From the NCBI GenBank assembly GCA_035652095.1, contig DASREM010000004.1, positions 13,839 to 77,838 on the forward strand: a stretch of 64,000 bases of DNA, in the 5' to 3' direction. The DNA comes from DASREM01 sp035652095. GTDB taxonomy: Bacteria; Acidobacteriota; Terriglobia; Terriglobales; Acidobacteriaceae. The translations under genes were made by a program, and so were the position numbers. The notes under the pieces were generated by a model. It was not told the DNA's origin. It was given only the letters and a program-made list of their open reading frames with translations, and did not search any database. Position 1 is the first letter of the stretch, and each line of letters opens with the position of its first letter. Shown piece by piece: positions 23,292 to 33,134 of the stretch.

Positions 23292-25094
23292 CTACTCCAA
23301 GCTTCCCATTGCCGCCTGAAACAGCGCCGGGCTGAAATGGTTGTGGTTGGGCAAGGTCGCGATTTTCACATTTCCATTCGGATACGCCGCCGAGGGCGCA
23401 AATACGGTTGCCTTCTGGCCCGGGGAAATCACAAAACTCATGGTCGCGGTCCCCCCGGAGACGAAATTGCTGGGCAGCGACACGCTCACGATGTGGTTCT
23501 CGTTGTAGCGGCTTCCGATAAGCAACGGGTACTGGTTTTGAGAAAGGTATCCTGAGCCGCCGTCCACCACGCGGGTGTAAATCACGTTTGGGGCAGACAT
23601 CGGGGAAACCTTGATTACGCGGCCCTGCTGATTTCTTTCACCATTCGGTCCCAGAAGTTCGACCCCAAAGTTGGCATTGTTGACGGCGGTGGTATTGGTG
23701 GCGATCAGGGCGCCGAAGAAACTGCAAAACGCGACATCGATCTTGCCATCATTGTTGAAGTCGCCAAACCCAACCGCTCCGCCCGGGCAGGCGTTGATTC
23801 CGGGGACCCGTCCAAAATTGAATTGGGCCGGAGACTTGACAAAGCGCGGCGTAGCACCCAGGCCCTGGTTCATGTAGATCCGCGGCGGGATGACTGGAGC
23901 GGCACAATCGCCGGTGGAACTCACATAGGAGGCATCGCGCACGATCACGTCATCGAGGCCATCGTTATTGAGGTCGTATGCGTTGACGCCGTAGCCGCAG
24001 TCGTATGGGAGCCCATCGTCGGGAAATGCATTCGACAGGAGCGAAAAGCTCGCCGGGCTGAACAGTTTCACCGGCAGCGGGGAAGACGGCCCATCATCAG
24101 CAAAGCTGCCCGGCAAGCCGACGCGACTTACATCCGGAAGCGAGAGCCTGCCGAAAGAGCCGCCCTCGGTTGCGGATTCAGGAGCCGGTGTGAAGGTGGC
24201 GCCATTGAAGGTATAGAGGTCTGGCCCGGCGGTGGGCCCATGAAAGGTGTCGTGGCTTACCAGGGCGAGGGTGCCATCGTTGTTCCAGTCGATAAACTTT
24301 GCGCCTTCGTCATCGAGAATAGAGGGCAAGCCAAACGTGCGCCCCATATCAACAAAGTGAGGGTGCCCGTTTGCCGCGATGCCCGTGTTAATGAACAGAT
24401 GGGCGCTCCCGTAGAGATCGATCAGACCATCGCCGTTGAAATCAAGAGCCTGCGCGCCTTCAATATTCGGAAGCTGGTTGGGAACGTCGACCCCGGCTTC
24501 CACCGCAACGTCGGTGAAGTGTCCGGTTCCATCGTTGATCAGAAGGTAGGATTGCGTGGAATTGGCGCAGCCCGGAGGCGCTTGCGGAGTAAAGGTGTAG
24601 TAGGGGAGAAACGCGTCGAGGAAGCCATCGTTGTTGAAATCGGCTACCACGATGGTTTCGCCGCGTCCCCGTAACTCGATCGGTCTGCCCTGCTGGTCAC
24701 GAAAAGGACTGGATACCTCGGTGAAGGTACCGTTCTTGTTGTTCAGGTAGACGCGGGCGATATCGGCGGGGTGGCCAACGGGATCAACGCAACTATAAGT
24801 ATTGCTGATGATGTCGGGGAAGCCGTCGTTGTTCAGGTCGGCGATGCGGGTGTCGCGATTGGCACGGCCTGGAAACAAGCTTTCCAAGCCTGGGATCGTG
24901 GTGCCGCTCATCAGGCCAAACCCGTCATTTACGGTGCCTAGCGGCTGCTGGGCGCCCTTTCCGTAAATGTCGCCTACCGCAATGATGTAGGGCACGTTGT
25001 AGTACCCGCTTACAAATTGAATGTTGTTATTTGAAACCTGGGCCAAAGCGGAGAGGCTCATGCCAATCACGATCAGGCAAGCGGCCAGCCGCAC
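23292..25094 (-). CDS. exported FG-GAP/VCBS repeat beta-propeller protein
   Basis: A 600-residue secreted protein with signal peptide RLAACLIVIGMSLSALAQ. At least six calcium-loop repeats of the DxNxDG type are visible: DLNNDGFPD, DFNNDGFLD, DFNGDGLID, DWNNDGTLA, DLNNDGLDD and DFNNDGKID. These are the hallmark of integrin-like FG-GAP propellers. The C-terminal region (GPNGERNQQGRVIKVSPMSAPN, GSRYNENHIVSVSLP) resembles the ASPIC/UnbV tail that often ends such proteins. Its role is probably extracellular binding or adhesion; no catalytic motif is seen. The frame starts at GTG 25094 with no clear ribosome site. Confidence 0.88.
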   Translation of the reverse strand: MRLAACLIVIGMSLSALAQVSNNNIQFVSGYYNVPYIIAVGDIYGKGAQQPLGTVNDGFGLMSGTTIPGLESLFPGRANRDTRIADLNNDGFPDIISNTYSCVDPVGHPADIARVYLNNKNGTFTEVSSPFRDQQGRPIELRGRGETIVVADFNNDGFLDAFLPYYTFTPQAPPGCANSTQSYLLINDGTGHFTDVAVEAGVDVPNQLPNIEGAQALDFNGDGLIDLYGSAHLFINTGIAANGHPHFVDMGRTFGLPSILDDEGAKFIDWNNDGTLALVSHDTFHGPTAGPDLYTFNGATFTPAPESATEGGSFGRLSLPDVSRVGLPGSFADDGPSSPLPVKLFSPASFSLLSNAFPDDGLPYDCGYGVNAYDLNNDGLDDVIVRDASYVSSTGDCAAPVIPPRIYMNQGLGATPRFVKSPAQFNFGRVPGINACPGGAVGFGDFNNDGKIDVAFCSFFGALIATNTTAVNNANFGVELLGPNGERNQQGRVIKVSPMSAPNVIYTRVVDGGSGYLSQNQYPLLIGSRYNENHIVSVSLPSNFVSGGTATMSFVISPGQKATVFAPSAAYPNGNVKIATLPNHNHFSPALFQAAMGSLE

Positions 25095-25188
25095 GGAATG
25101 GGACCTGATACAGCCCTCGGTTGGTATGGCGGGTTCTCCAGAGGTACTTACTCGTGCAGCCCGGAATTATACCTGACAGCCCGGAGGG

Positions 25189-26010
25189 TCAAGGATTCGC
25201 AAGCACAATTTCCGGCGTGGCGGCGAGGAGCTTTGCCGTGTAGGGATGGGAGGGACGTTCGGTCACTTGTTCGGTAGTGCCGATCTCGACCAGTTTGCCG
25301 CGACTCATGACTGCGATGCGGGTTGACAGGTAGCGAACGACCGGCATGGAGTGCGAAATGAACAGATAGGTGAGCCCGAACTCACGTTGCAGTTGTGCCA
25401 GGAGATTCACGATCTGCGCACCCACGCTGACGTCGAGGGCGGAGACCGGTTCATCGGCCACAATGAACTTCGGGCGCAGGGCGAGGGCGCGCGCAATGCC
25501 GATGCGCTGGCGCTGTCCGCCGCTGAACTCGTGGGGATAACGGTCGAGCGCGGACTCATCGAGACCGACGGCCCGCAGCAGTTCGCGGACCTGCGCGCGC
25601 TGTCCGTCCTGACTCGAGGATGCCGCGGAGATTTTGGCCGAACGGTGAATGAGCAGGGGTTCGGCGACGATATCTTCGACGCGCATGCGCGGATCGAGCG
25701 ACCCGAATGGGTCCTGGAAGATGATCTGCATCTCGCGGCGCAGCCGTCGCATTTCGTTGCGACCTGCAGCCAGGAGATCTTGTCCCTCATAGCGAATGCT
25801 GCCGGATGTGGGTTCGATGAGGCGCAGAATCATGCGACCGAGGGTGCTCTTTCCGGAGCCGGATTCGCCGACCAGTCCCAGGGTCTCGCCGCGCTCGATG
25901 TTAAAGGAGGCGTCGTCGACCGCTCGAAGTTCGCCTTGCGCGCCGCCGCCGAAGACGGACTCGCCGAGCGCGAAGGTCTTAGTGAGATTGCGGATTTCGA
26001 GCAGCGGCAT
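25189..26010 (-). CDS. ABC transporter ATP-binding protein, OppF/DppF type
   Basis: ATPase subunit for peptide or nickel uptake-type ABC systems, 273 residues. Walker A GESGSGKST (near residue 50), Q-loop IIFQDPFGSLDPRMRVEDIVAEPL, signature FSGGQRQRIGIARAL, Walker B KFIVADEPVSALD and switch His LFISHSMPVV are all intact. The Q-loop wording is diagnostic of the OppF branch. The C-terminal oligopeptide/dipeptide domain is short. No permease, binding-protein or OppD gene lies beside it, so its partners must be elsewhere. TACATT 6 nt before the ATG suggests another leaderless start. Confidence 0.9.
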   Translation of the reverse strand: MPLLEIRNLTKTFALGESVFGGGAQGELRAVDDASFNIERGETLGLVGESGSGKSTLGRMILRLIEPTSGSIRYEGQDLLAAGRNEMRRLRREMQIIFQDPFGSLDPRMRVEDIVAEPLLIHRSAKISAASSSQDGQRAQVRELLRAVGLDESALDRYPHEFSGGQRQRIGIARALALRPKFIVADEPVSALDVSVGAQIVNLLAQLQREFGLTYLFISHSMPVVRYLSTRIAVMSRGKLVEIGTTEQVTERPSHPYTAKLLAATPEIVLANP

Positions 26011-26142
26011 GGGGAGAATGTATCAAACTTAGGAAACGCCGTTGTGCACGCGAGATCCCTTCCAAGGCTCGGGATGGCATCGGAACAACGTTATTGATCG
26101 AGAAAACGCGATGAACCGTACGCATTCCATTTTCCGGAATAG

Positions 26143-26991
26143 TCACTGGGCGGCAATCAGCGGTACGGCCACCAGCGCCGCCGCGATGCCGACGGCCTTC
26201 CATCGAGTGAAATGTTCTTTCATCACGATCCGCGCCAACAAAACGGTAATCATGGGATAGAGCGAGGTGAGGACCACGGCGGAGTCGAGGCGTCCGGTCT
26301 GATCAGCGCGGATGAAGAAGAAGGTGCCGGTGGCATCGAGGCATCCGGCGAGCAATGCCCACTGAGCGCCGAGCCGTTCCAGTTTTTTTGACCCACCGGC
26401 GAAGACGACGATGAGTGCCACCAGGACAAACGATGCGATGCGAGACTCGGCAGAAGACCATATGGCGGACGAGCTGCCGGTTCGACTAATGCAGATGAAA
26501 AATCCGGCAAAACCGCATCCGGCCAGCAGAGCCAGGGCGAGTCCCTCGGGTGGACCCTGTGGCCCCTCCTGGCGGGAGATCAGCCAGATTCCGGTTGCGG
26601 CGAGCAGAAATCCGGCGAGAGTGATAGGGCCGGGTACACCTTGTACGAACATGGCGAAGATCGTCGGTATCGCTGCGCCAAGGACGGCCGCGACCGGGGC
26701 GGTCAGTCCCATGCTTCCGGTGGAAAGCGCTTTATAAAAGAGTGCAAGGCCCAGGCCACCGAGAGATCCGGCGGCGATGGCCCACAGTCCGCTGCTGCGC
26801 GATGGAAATGGCGCATGCATGGCCAGCGCAATGGCCAGCATCAGAACTAATCCGCTGGCGTGGGCGAGCGTGGTGATGAGGAACGGATTGGAACGGCGCG
26901 AAGCACATCCTCCGAGAAAGTCGCTGACACCCCAACAGAATATTGAAATCAAGCCGTAAGCTGTAGGCGCGAGTTGCGAAGGCAAGGGCAT
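26143..26991 (-). CDS. EamA/DMT-family transporter
   Basis: Inner-membrane exporter-like protein of 282 residues with ten predicted helices in two EamA halves. The first half runs from AYGLISIFCWGVSDFLGG to PAVAAVLGAAIPTIFAMFVQG-type sequence. The second begins GLALALLAGCGFAGFFICISR and ends VLTSLYPMITVLLARIVMKEHFTRWKAVGIAAALVAVPLIA. The short helix TSLYPMITVLLA with MKEHF is the classic EamA end. The substrate is unknown. The start is ATG 26991 (MPLPSQLAPTAYG); an upstream extension to 27087 lacks family similarity. Confidence 0.87.
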   Translation of the reverse strand: MPLPSQLAPTAYGLISIFCWGVSDFLGGCASRRSNPFLITTLAHASGLVLMLAIALAMHAPFPSRSSGLWAIAAGSLGGLGLALFYKALSTGSMGLTAPVAAVLGAAIPTIFAMFVQGVPGPITLAGFLLAATGIWLISRQEGPQGPPEGLALALLAGCGFAGFFICISRTGSSSAIWSSAESRIASFVLVALIVVFAGGSKKLERLGAQWALLAGCLDATGTFFFIRADQTGRLDSAVVLTSLYPMITVLLARIVMKEHFTRWKAVGIAAALVAVPLIAAQ

Positions 26992-27134
26992 GATGAAGCG
27001 AGAACGCGATTGTAGAGAAAGGCCCCACTTCTCGCAAAAGACGCGAGAAAACGGGGCAGGCGATCCACGCTCCTGGGAAAGCAACAATCGGCCCCGGGCT
27101 GGTGTCTAATGGAGAAGGGCCTGCCCCAGCCGTG

Positions 27135-28748
27135 ATGACTTCGCTCCTGCGATGCCGTTCCCTTCTCCTGTACCTGATCTTGGGGTGCGGTCTATCCGCG
27201 CATGCCCAGCAGGGGTCCTCGTCTTCAAGTTTCACAATCAGCGGCACGGTGGTGAATTCGGTGAGCGGCGAGCCGATCCGGGGAGCGCTGGTGCAAGTTG
27301 TTTCCGGAATGCCAGATGCCGTACTGACAGACGGAGATGGGCGCTTCCAATTCGACGACCAGCCCAATCCGCAAGCCAGCCTGATCGCGCACAAACCGGG
27401 ATTTCTGAACGATGCCGACACCTTGGCAATCAACCAGTCGCAAAGTTTCCCGGCACAGGTGAGGCCACAAACGGGACCGGTCGTGATCAAGCTCACGCCG
27501 CAAGGCGTGATTTCCGGGCGGGTGCTGGACGAAACCGGAGAGCCGATTGAGGATTTGCCGGTCAAGCTGATCTACGTGCACATCGTGGACGGACGCAAGC
27601 GGTGGGAACAGCGTTCGACCACGGTTACGAATCCCGAGGGAGCCTTTCGTTTTGCCGACCTGACGCCCGGCTCGTATTACGTGAAAGCCGGGCCGAGCGC
27701 GGTGGCGGCCTTTATTTCGCGCCACGAAGACGCGTTTGGCGCGGTCTTTTATCCGAGTCCGCCGGGAGTGGCAGGCGCGAGTCCGCTTCACGTCGGGGTT
27801 GGCGAGCGGGTTGAAGCCGACTTCTCCTTGAAGTCCGAGCCCGTTTACAAGGTGAGCGGAGTGGTCGCCGGCCTTGCCGAGGGGCAAGGAGCGGGGCTCC
27901 AGGTCATGGATGAGTTTGGCGATGTGGTGCCTGCCCCAATCGAGATGGGGCCGGGCGCGGGCAGCTTTCAACTGCGGGTGCCGGGCGGGAGATATTTCAT
28001 TCGCGCCTGGGTGCAGGGAGCGGACAGAGTGCAGAGATGGGCAGAGCAAACGCTGCGTGTGCAATCCGACATGAACAATTTAAGGCTCGTCCCGGTGACG
28101 TCTGCAGTCATTCCAGTGGCGATCCGCACCGAATTCAGCAACAAATCTTTGCGCGTGCTGCAGGCGGCGGGACGGCCATTCCAGGCGGCGACCGTACGTC
28201 TGGTTCCACAAGGACCCGCCCTTGCGGGCAGTGACGTATACGCGGGAACGAGGTTCGTGCCTGGGCAGCCCGCCGAACTCGCATTCCAGAATGTGCCGCC
28301 GGGAAAGTATGAACTCGCGATCAATCCGAACGGAAACTGGTATGTGCAGTCGGCGCGAATGGGGGACGTGGACGCCTTGCAGGATGAGTTGAACATTCCC
28401 TCCGGCGGTTCGTTGCCGCCGCTCGAGATCGTCTTGCGCGATGACGGGGGAAGCCTGACTGGAACGGTGCAAGCTGACGGCCCAGAAACGTGGTGCCAGG
28501 TAATCGTGGTGCCGGACAGCAACCGCAGCCAGGTCCGGACGCAGACCATCGGAACGGGAGCGCAGTTCGACTTCAGCAACCTGGCCCCGGATGGGTACAG
28601 CGTTTTCGCGCTGAATTCTGCGGAAGGATTGCAGTATGCCGAGGTTGGCGCGCTTGATTCATATCTCGGGAACGCTGCGCACGTCGTGGTCCCCGCCCAT
28701 GGGCAGCAGAGCGTGAAGGTGAACCTCACGAGAGCAGGCAGCCAATGA
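27135..28748 (+). CDS. exported carboxypeptidase-regulatory-like protein (A of pair)
   Basis: A 537-residue exported protein. Signal peptide from MTSLLRCRSLLLYLILGCGLSAHAQ, then a CarboxypepD_reg domain ISGTVVNSVSGEPIRGALVQVV (about 40-60). Further transthyretin-like Ig domains follow, for example GVISGRVLDETGEPIEDLPVKLIYV and GSLTGTVQADGPETWCQVIVV, with GKYELAINPNGNWYV between them. No peptidase motif is present. This is an all-beta surface or periplasmic protein of a type expanded in Acidobacteriota. The stop overlaps the start of the next, similar gene (ATGA), so the two are translationally coupled. Confidence 0.82.
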   Translation: MTSLLRCRSLLLYLILGCGLSAHAQQGSSSSSFTISGTVVNSVSGEPIRGALVQVVSGMPDAVLTDGDGRFQFDDQPNPQASLIAHKPGFLNDADTLAINQSQSFPAQVRPQTGPVVIKLTPQGVISGRVLDETGEPIEDLPVKLIYVHIVDGRKRWEQRSTTVTNPEGAFRFADLTPGSYYVKAGPSAVAAFISRHEDAFGAVFYPSPPGVAGASPLHVGVGERVEADFSLKSEPVYKVSGVVAGLAEGQGAGLQVMDEFGDVVPAPIEMGPGAGSFQLRVPGGRYFIRAWVQGADRVQRWAEQTLRVQSDMNNLRLVPVTSAVIPVAIRTEFSNKSLRVLQAAGRPFQAATVRLVPQGPALAGSDVYAGTRFVPGQPAELAFQNVPPGKYELAINPNGNWYVQSARMGDVDALQDELNIPSGGSLPPLEIVLRDDGGSLTGTVQADGPETWCQVIVVPDSNRSQVRTQTIGTGAQFDFSNLAPDGYSVFALNSAEGLQYAEVGALDSYLGNAAHVVVPAHGQQSVKVNLTRAGSQ

Positions 28749-30343
28749 TACGCAAGCTTCTGTGGTGCGTGATGATCGCGGGGACGGCGTCGGCGCAAAT
28801 GCCGGTTGCGAATCAAGCCTTCCACATCTCAGGACGAATGGTGGATGCGCTCACCGGAAAGCCGCTTAGCAAGATCGTGGTCGCGATCGGCAAACCGCAA
28901 GACAGTGAAGTGACCCAGAGTGTGACGACGGGGGCGGACGGAGGTTTTGTCTTCAACGGGCTGAGCCAGGGCAAGTACTGGCTGGTAGCGGAAGGAAAAG
29001 GCATTTCACGGCAGGGTTACCAGGAGCACGGTTTCTATTCGACGGCAATTGCCGTGGGCCCGCAGTTGGAGTCGGACAACATCGAATTCCGCGTTCATCC
29101 CGATTCCTCGATCGCCGGCGTCATTACAGATCAGAACAATGAACCGGTGCGTGATGCGCAGGTGATGCTGTTTCGACGCGGGCTGGAAAATGGCAAGCGT
29201 CGCACGGTAATGCAGGAGGAAGCCAATACCAACGACGAAGGACAATACCACTTCAGCCACGTGCGGGGCGGAACATACTTTCTCGTGGTGTCAGCCAAAC
29301 CGTGGTACGCGCAGTATGTGCAGGGCATCATGCAGCAACCTGGATTCCGGAACCAGGATCACCGCGCGGCGCTGGATGTAGTGTATCCGGTTACCTACTA
29401 TCCGGGTTCGACCGACATGAGCAATGCGGCGCCGATTACAGTGCGGGCGGGCGAACGGGTTTCGGCGGACATGACGCTGACCGCCGAACCGGCACAGCAT
29501 TTTACGGTCAGCGATCCAGACGCGGAGTCGGAACAGGGAATGAACGTCCTGGTGCAGCAGCGCGTGTTCGATGGTTTCACGATCAACTTGCAGGCACAGA
29601 CGATTGCGAACTCGCCAGGAGAGGTCGAGGTCACAGGGGTTCCCGCAGGTCACTACAGGATGCAGTTCGAGTCGTACGGAAAACACTCGACCACCCGCGA
29701 GCAGGAGGTGGAGGTTTCAAACGGTGCCGAGGTGCGAGCCAGCGGCAGCATCACGCCGGCAGAGGTGAGTGGAATCCTGAAACGGACGTCCGCGGGCGGA
29801 GAACCAATCGTCCGGCTTACTAACATTGCGACCGGCGAGATCTTTGACGGACCGGTCGGAAAAAAGGGGGAGTTCACCATCGACTCGGAAACGCTCGCTC
29901 CCGGGAAGTACGAAGTAGGGATTCTGAACCTGGATCCTGCCGTGGTGATGCAGGTAACGGCAAGCGGGGCACGGGCGAGCGGTCAGATCGTGGAGATCAG
30001 TGCCGGCGGCGCGGTACGGCTCACGGTAACTCTCGCGGAGCAGCTCAGCCGAGTGGATGGAGTCGCGTTGCGAGATGGGAAAGGCCGCGGTGGAGCGATG
30101 GTGATGCTGGTGCCGCAGGATATGGAACACAACGTCTCGCTGGCGCGGCGTGACCAGAGTGACAGCGATGGCACATTCTCGTTGTTCGCGGTGCCCCCGG
30201 GAAAATATACCGTGATCGCAATCGAGAATGGTTGGGAGTTGGAATGGAGAGATCGTGCCGTGATTGCGCCTTATCTGAGGAACGGGACGCCGATCACCGT
30301 GAGTCCGGGACATAAAGAAAATATAACGGTAACCGTTCAGTAA
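28745..30343 (+). CDS. exported carboxypeptidase-regulatory-like protein (B of pair)
   Basis: A 532-residue paralogue of the upstream gene. Signal peptide IRKLLWCVMIAGTASAQ, then HISGRMVDALTGKPLSKIVVAIGK, SSIAGVITDQNNEPVRDAQVMLFRR and SGILKRTSAGGEPIVRLTN. These are successive transthyretin-like repeats with G-x-Y turns (LSQGKYWLVAEGKG, VPPGKYTVIAIENGW). No catalytic residues are visible. It starts at ATG 28745 inside the stop of gene A. The function is unknown; the pair probably acts together at the cell envelope. Confidence 0.82.
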   Translation: MIRKLLWCVMIAGTASAQMPVANQAFHISGRMVDALTGKPLSKIVVAIGKPQDSEVTQSVTTGADGGFVFNGLSQGKYWLVAEGKGISRQGYQEHGFYSTAIAVGPQLESDNIEFRVHPDSSIAGVITDQNNEPVRDAQVMLFRRGLENGKRRTVMQEEANTNDEGQYHFSHVRGGTYFLVVSAKPWYAQYVQGIMQQPGFRNQDHRAALDVVYPVTYYPGSTDMSNAAPITVRAGERVSADMTLTAEPAQHFTVSDPDAESEQGMNVLVQQRVFDGFTINLQAQTIANSPGEVEVTGVPAGHYRMQFESYGKHSTTREQEVEVSNGAEVRASGSITPAEVSGILKRTSAGGEPIVRLTNIATGEIFDGPVGKKGEFTIDSETLAPGKYEVGILNLDPAVVMQVTASGARASGQIVEISAGGAVRLTVTLAEQLSRVDGVALRDGKGRGGAMVMLVPQDMEHNVSLARRDQSDSDGTFSLFAVPPGKYTVIAIENGWELEWRDRAVIAPYLRNGTPITVSPGHKENITVTVQ

Positions 30344-30431
30344 ACCTTGTCCTCTCACCTGCGTGCGGGCTCCGGAATAGTCGGCAACTAAAATCCGTTT
30401 GACGACATCCCACCGAAAGAAGCAGGTTGGA

Positions 30432-30764
30432 ATGTCGTTCGTCCGGAAATCCCCGAACAGCAAAGCCAGGTTTCGAAAAAGGATCGCGTCGTTCGCCCTG
30501 TATGCGATTGTCGCGCTCTGCCTGGTACGGTTCGCTTCGGCCATCGCCCCGAGTCCGGTGAGGCAGCAGACGGTTTCTTCGGCGGCGCGGGACGGATATC
30601 ACCCGTATCTGGATCATGACGGCCTGGAATGGACCCAACCGACCCCCAGGTTCACAGTTCACCTCCCGCAACTGGTTGTGTTGCATCCCCCGATGGTTTG
30701 CGAGGCGCAGAGTCTCTTCGAAACCAAAGGTGTTCATTACGATCGGCCTCCGCCCGCCTGCTAA
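30432..30764 (+). CDS. small protein with signal anchor, unknown
   Basis: About 110 residues. A basic N-terminus (SFVRKSPNSKARFRKRI) precedes a hydrophobic stretch SFALYAIVALCLVRFASAIA, which is a signal peptide or single anchor. The rest is a short Pro/His-rich exported part (DGYHPYLDHDGLEWTQPTPRF, HLPQLVVLHPP). No family is recognised. ATG 30432 is chosen over TTG 30399. The only support is the plausible signal segment and position. Confidence 0.5.
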   Translation: MSFVRKSPNSKARFRKRIASFALYAIVALCLVRFASAIAPSPVRQQTVSSAARDGYHPYLDHDGLEWTQPTPRFTVHLPQLVVLHPPMVCEAQSLFETKGVHYDRPPPAC

Positions 30765-30884
30765 GACTCGAGCCCATTGAACCGACGAGCGGCCAGACGT
30801 GCAGATTCGTCTAGGCGTTGGCCCATGCGCAGTGCCCATTCACCTTCCTGGCGCACGGAACCGAAACTGAAGGGGAAAGAGTTT

Positions 30885-31064
30885 ATGAAAGAAGACCAAG
30901 TTGCGAGTTGGCGCGACCTATGCAATGCCGCGTTGACGGCGAGAGATCCAGAGCGGTTGCTGCAAATCATTCGCGAACTTAACGCCGCCCTGGATCGCGA
31001 AGAGAAAGCCCGTAACCGGGTCCGGCGTTTGCAAAGCGACGTTCCCGGCAAAGAGGGAAGCTAG
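30885..31064 (+). CDS. small helical protein, unknown
   Basis: 59 residues from ATG 30885, preceded by AAAGAG at 5 nt. The sequence (KEDQVASWRDLCNAALTARD, then PERLLQIIRELNAALDREEKARN) is amphipathic and helix-forming. The pattern DPERLLQIIRELNAALD recalls short conserved acidobacterial proteins of unknown role. The plus-strand frame upstream (to 30777) has no conserved look. Confidence 0.6.
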   Translation: MKEDQVASWRDLCNAALTARDPERLLQIIRELNAALDREEKARNRVRRLQSDVPGKEGS

Positions 31065-31081
31065 CCGGGGAGCCTTGCTCA

Positions 31082-31110
31082 TTGACATGGGAGAAGGGCT
31101 CACATAGGCT
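31082..31110 (+). promoter_or_regulatory. sigma-70-like promoter for the LVIVD gene
   Basis: TTGACA (31082-31087), 17-nt spacer, TAGGCT (31105-31110). The -35 is consensus and the -10 weak (3 of 6). It would give a leader of about 40 nt to GTG 31155. Confidence 0.45.
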
Positions 31111-31154
31111 TTGCGTCAATTTCAGTGCAAACCTATCGTGAGCGAGGGAACCAA

Positions 31155-33134
31155 GTGAGCAATTCGGTCCGTGTTTGCTCCCTGCTGTTGTTCTGCGTGC
31201 TGCAAGCGAATGCACAGACCACGCCGCAAGTGGCGTCGGTAAAAGTTGAGCCGAGCGACATCACGGCGCAGATCGGCCAGTCATTACAATTCAAAGCCGT
31301 TGGACTTGACGCATCGGGCAGACCGGTGGAGGCTCCGGTAACGATGTGGTTCGCGGCGCCGTGGGACGTGGGATCGGCGGATGCGACTGGCCTGGTGCGT
31401 CCGCAGGCGCCCGGCTTGCTGCGCGTGGGGGCGAAGGTCGGGGACAAGGTTGGCTATGCGCGGGTGATGGTGCAGCAACCGGCGGTGGCCAAACTGGAGA
31501 TGAGCGCCACCCGCGTGCTCATGATGGCGGGGCAGCACGCGCAATTGTCGGCGATTCCTCGCACGACGAATGGAGATCCGAGAACCGACGTTGCAGTTCA
31601 GTGGAAGTCGCAGGATCCGTCCGTAGTGAACGTGGATGAGGCTGGAGTTGCGACGGCGGTGCGCCCGGGAGAGACTTCTGTTCACGCGATGTCCGACACG
31701 ACTTCTGCGTCAATTACCGTGGCTGTCGTTGCGCAATCGCAGGAACGATTTGACGTTGAGCCCGAGACGACGAAGGCACGCACTGGCGACGTAGTTCATT
31801 TCACCGTGAGCGCGAAGAATGGCTCTGCCGTGAACTGGTCGGTCGAAGGCGACGGGGCGACGGTTTGGCCGGATGGAGCGTTCGTGGCAGAGCGTCCGGG
31901 AACGTATGTTGTCACTGCAAGCCTGGGAGAGCGGCACGCGGTCGGTTCGGTGGTTGTCAGGCCTCGCGAGGTGGAGCGGGAGCTGGAGGTCGTCGCGCAT
32001 GTGATCCCGGACAAGAACATGCCCTATGCGGAGGAATGGATCTTCGGCAATGCGGCGTACCTGGCTTCGATCGGCGACAAGCTGTGGGTGTATGACATCA
32101 GCGATCCCGCGAATCCGAAGTTGCAGGATCCAGTCGCGGTGGATGCGCGGCTGATTAATGATGTGAGTGTGTCGGCTGACGGCAAGGTCGGAGTGATGAC
32201 GCGGGAAGGCTCCTCTACCCGCAAGAACGGGATCGTGTTTCTGGATACTTCAGATCCACTGCACCCCAAAGTGGTGTCTGAATACACCCAGACGGTCACC
32301 GGGGGCGTGCACAGTGCCTTCATCAACACCCACTACGCTTACATCACCGACGATGCGACGGGATCGTTGCGCATCATCGACTTCCAGGATGTGAAGAACC
32401 CGAAGGAAGTCGCGCGCTGGCAGGTCAACAACAACGACATCGTGGGAACAACCGAGTATCCGCTGGGAATCATTTCCTCCGGACGTTTTCTGCACGATGT
32501 GTTCGTGGAAGATGGACTGGCGTATCTGTCTTACTGGCGCGATGGGCTGGTGATTCTCGATGTAGGTAACGGAATGAAAGGTGGGAGCCCTGAGAATCCA
32601 CAACTAGTGAGCCAGTTGCGATTCGATTACCACGAGCCTTACGGGAATGGGTGGAATGCGGGAGCGCACACCGCGTACCGCTACAAGAATTATGTGTTTG
32701 TCGGCGACGAGGTGCTGCCTGCCGAGTACAATCTCGCGGGCAAATTCAGAATTCCGGTGCAGGGGGTCGTGCATGTGGTGGACGTGAGCGACATCGCGCA
32801 TCCAAAGCAGGTGGCGACGTATGCGGTGCCGGAGGCGGGATCGCACAATTTCTGGATCGAAGACGATCTGCTGTACATGGGCTACTACAACGGAGGCGGG
32901 CGCGTGCTGGATGTGTCGGGCGAACTGCGCGGCGATTTATACCGGCAGGGCCGCGAAGTGGCGCGGCTGGCGACGGGCGATCCGGACGGCTTTCGTTCGA
33001 ATTTGCCGATGGCGTGGGGCGGACAGCCGCATAACGGGCTCATCTACTTCAACGACATCAATTCGGGATTGTGGATCACGCGGCTGGGCAAGCCGAAGAT
33101 GACGGGATCTATTACAGGAGAGGCCAATCACTGA
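31155..33134 (+). CDS. exported Ig-like and LVIVD-repeat beta-propeller protein
   Basis: A 659-residue exported protein: signal peptide SNSVRVCSLLLFCVLQANAQ, then three bacterial Ig-like (BIG2) domains. The first two are VASVKVEPSDITAQIGQSLQFKAVGLD and VAKLEMSATRVLMMAGQHAQLSAIP; the third begins FDVEPETTKARTGD. From about 320 on is an LVIVD propeller: KLWVYDISDPANPKLQ, GIVFLDTSDPLHPKVVSEY, SLRIIDFQDVKNPKEVARW, GLVILDVGNG and VVDVSDIAHPKQVATY. The start is GTG 31155 with GAGGGA about 8 nt upstream. Its last 7 bases overlap the 3' end of the opposite YVTN gene. Confidence 0.85.
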   Translation: MSNSVRVCSLLLFCVLQANAQTTPQVASVKVEPSDITAQIGQSLQFKAVGLDASGRPVEAPVTMWFAAPWDVGSADATGLVRPQAPGLLRVGAKVGDKVGYARVMVQQPAVAKLEMSATRVLMMAGQHAQLSAIPRTTNGDPRTDVAVQWKSQDPSVVNVDEAGVATAVRPGETSVHAMSDTTSASITVAVVAQSQERFDVEPETTKARTGDVVHFTVSAKNGSAVNWSVEGDGATVWPDGAFVAERPGTYVVTASLGERHAVGSVVVRPREVERELEVVAHVIPDKNMPYAEEWIFGNAAYLASIGDKLWVYDISDPANPKLQDPVAVDARLINDVSVSADGKVGVMTREGSSTRKNGIVFLDTSDPLHPKVVSEYTQTVTGGVHSAFINTHYAYITDDATGSLRIIDFQDVKNPKEVARWQVNNNDIVGTTEYPLGIISSGRFLHDVFVEDGLAYLSYWRDGLVILDVGNGMKGGSPENPQLVSQLRFDYHEPYGNGWNAGAHTAYRYKNYVFVGDEVLPAEYNLAGKFRIPVQGVVHVVDVSDIAHPKQVATYAVPEAGSHNFWIEDDLLYMGYYNGGGRVLDVSGELRGDLYRQGREVARLATGDPDGFRSNLPMAWGGQPHNGLIYFNDINSGLWITRLGKPKMTGSITGEANH

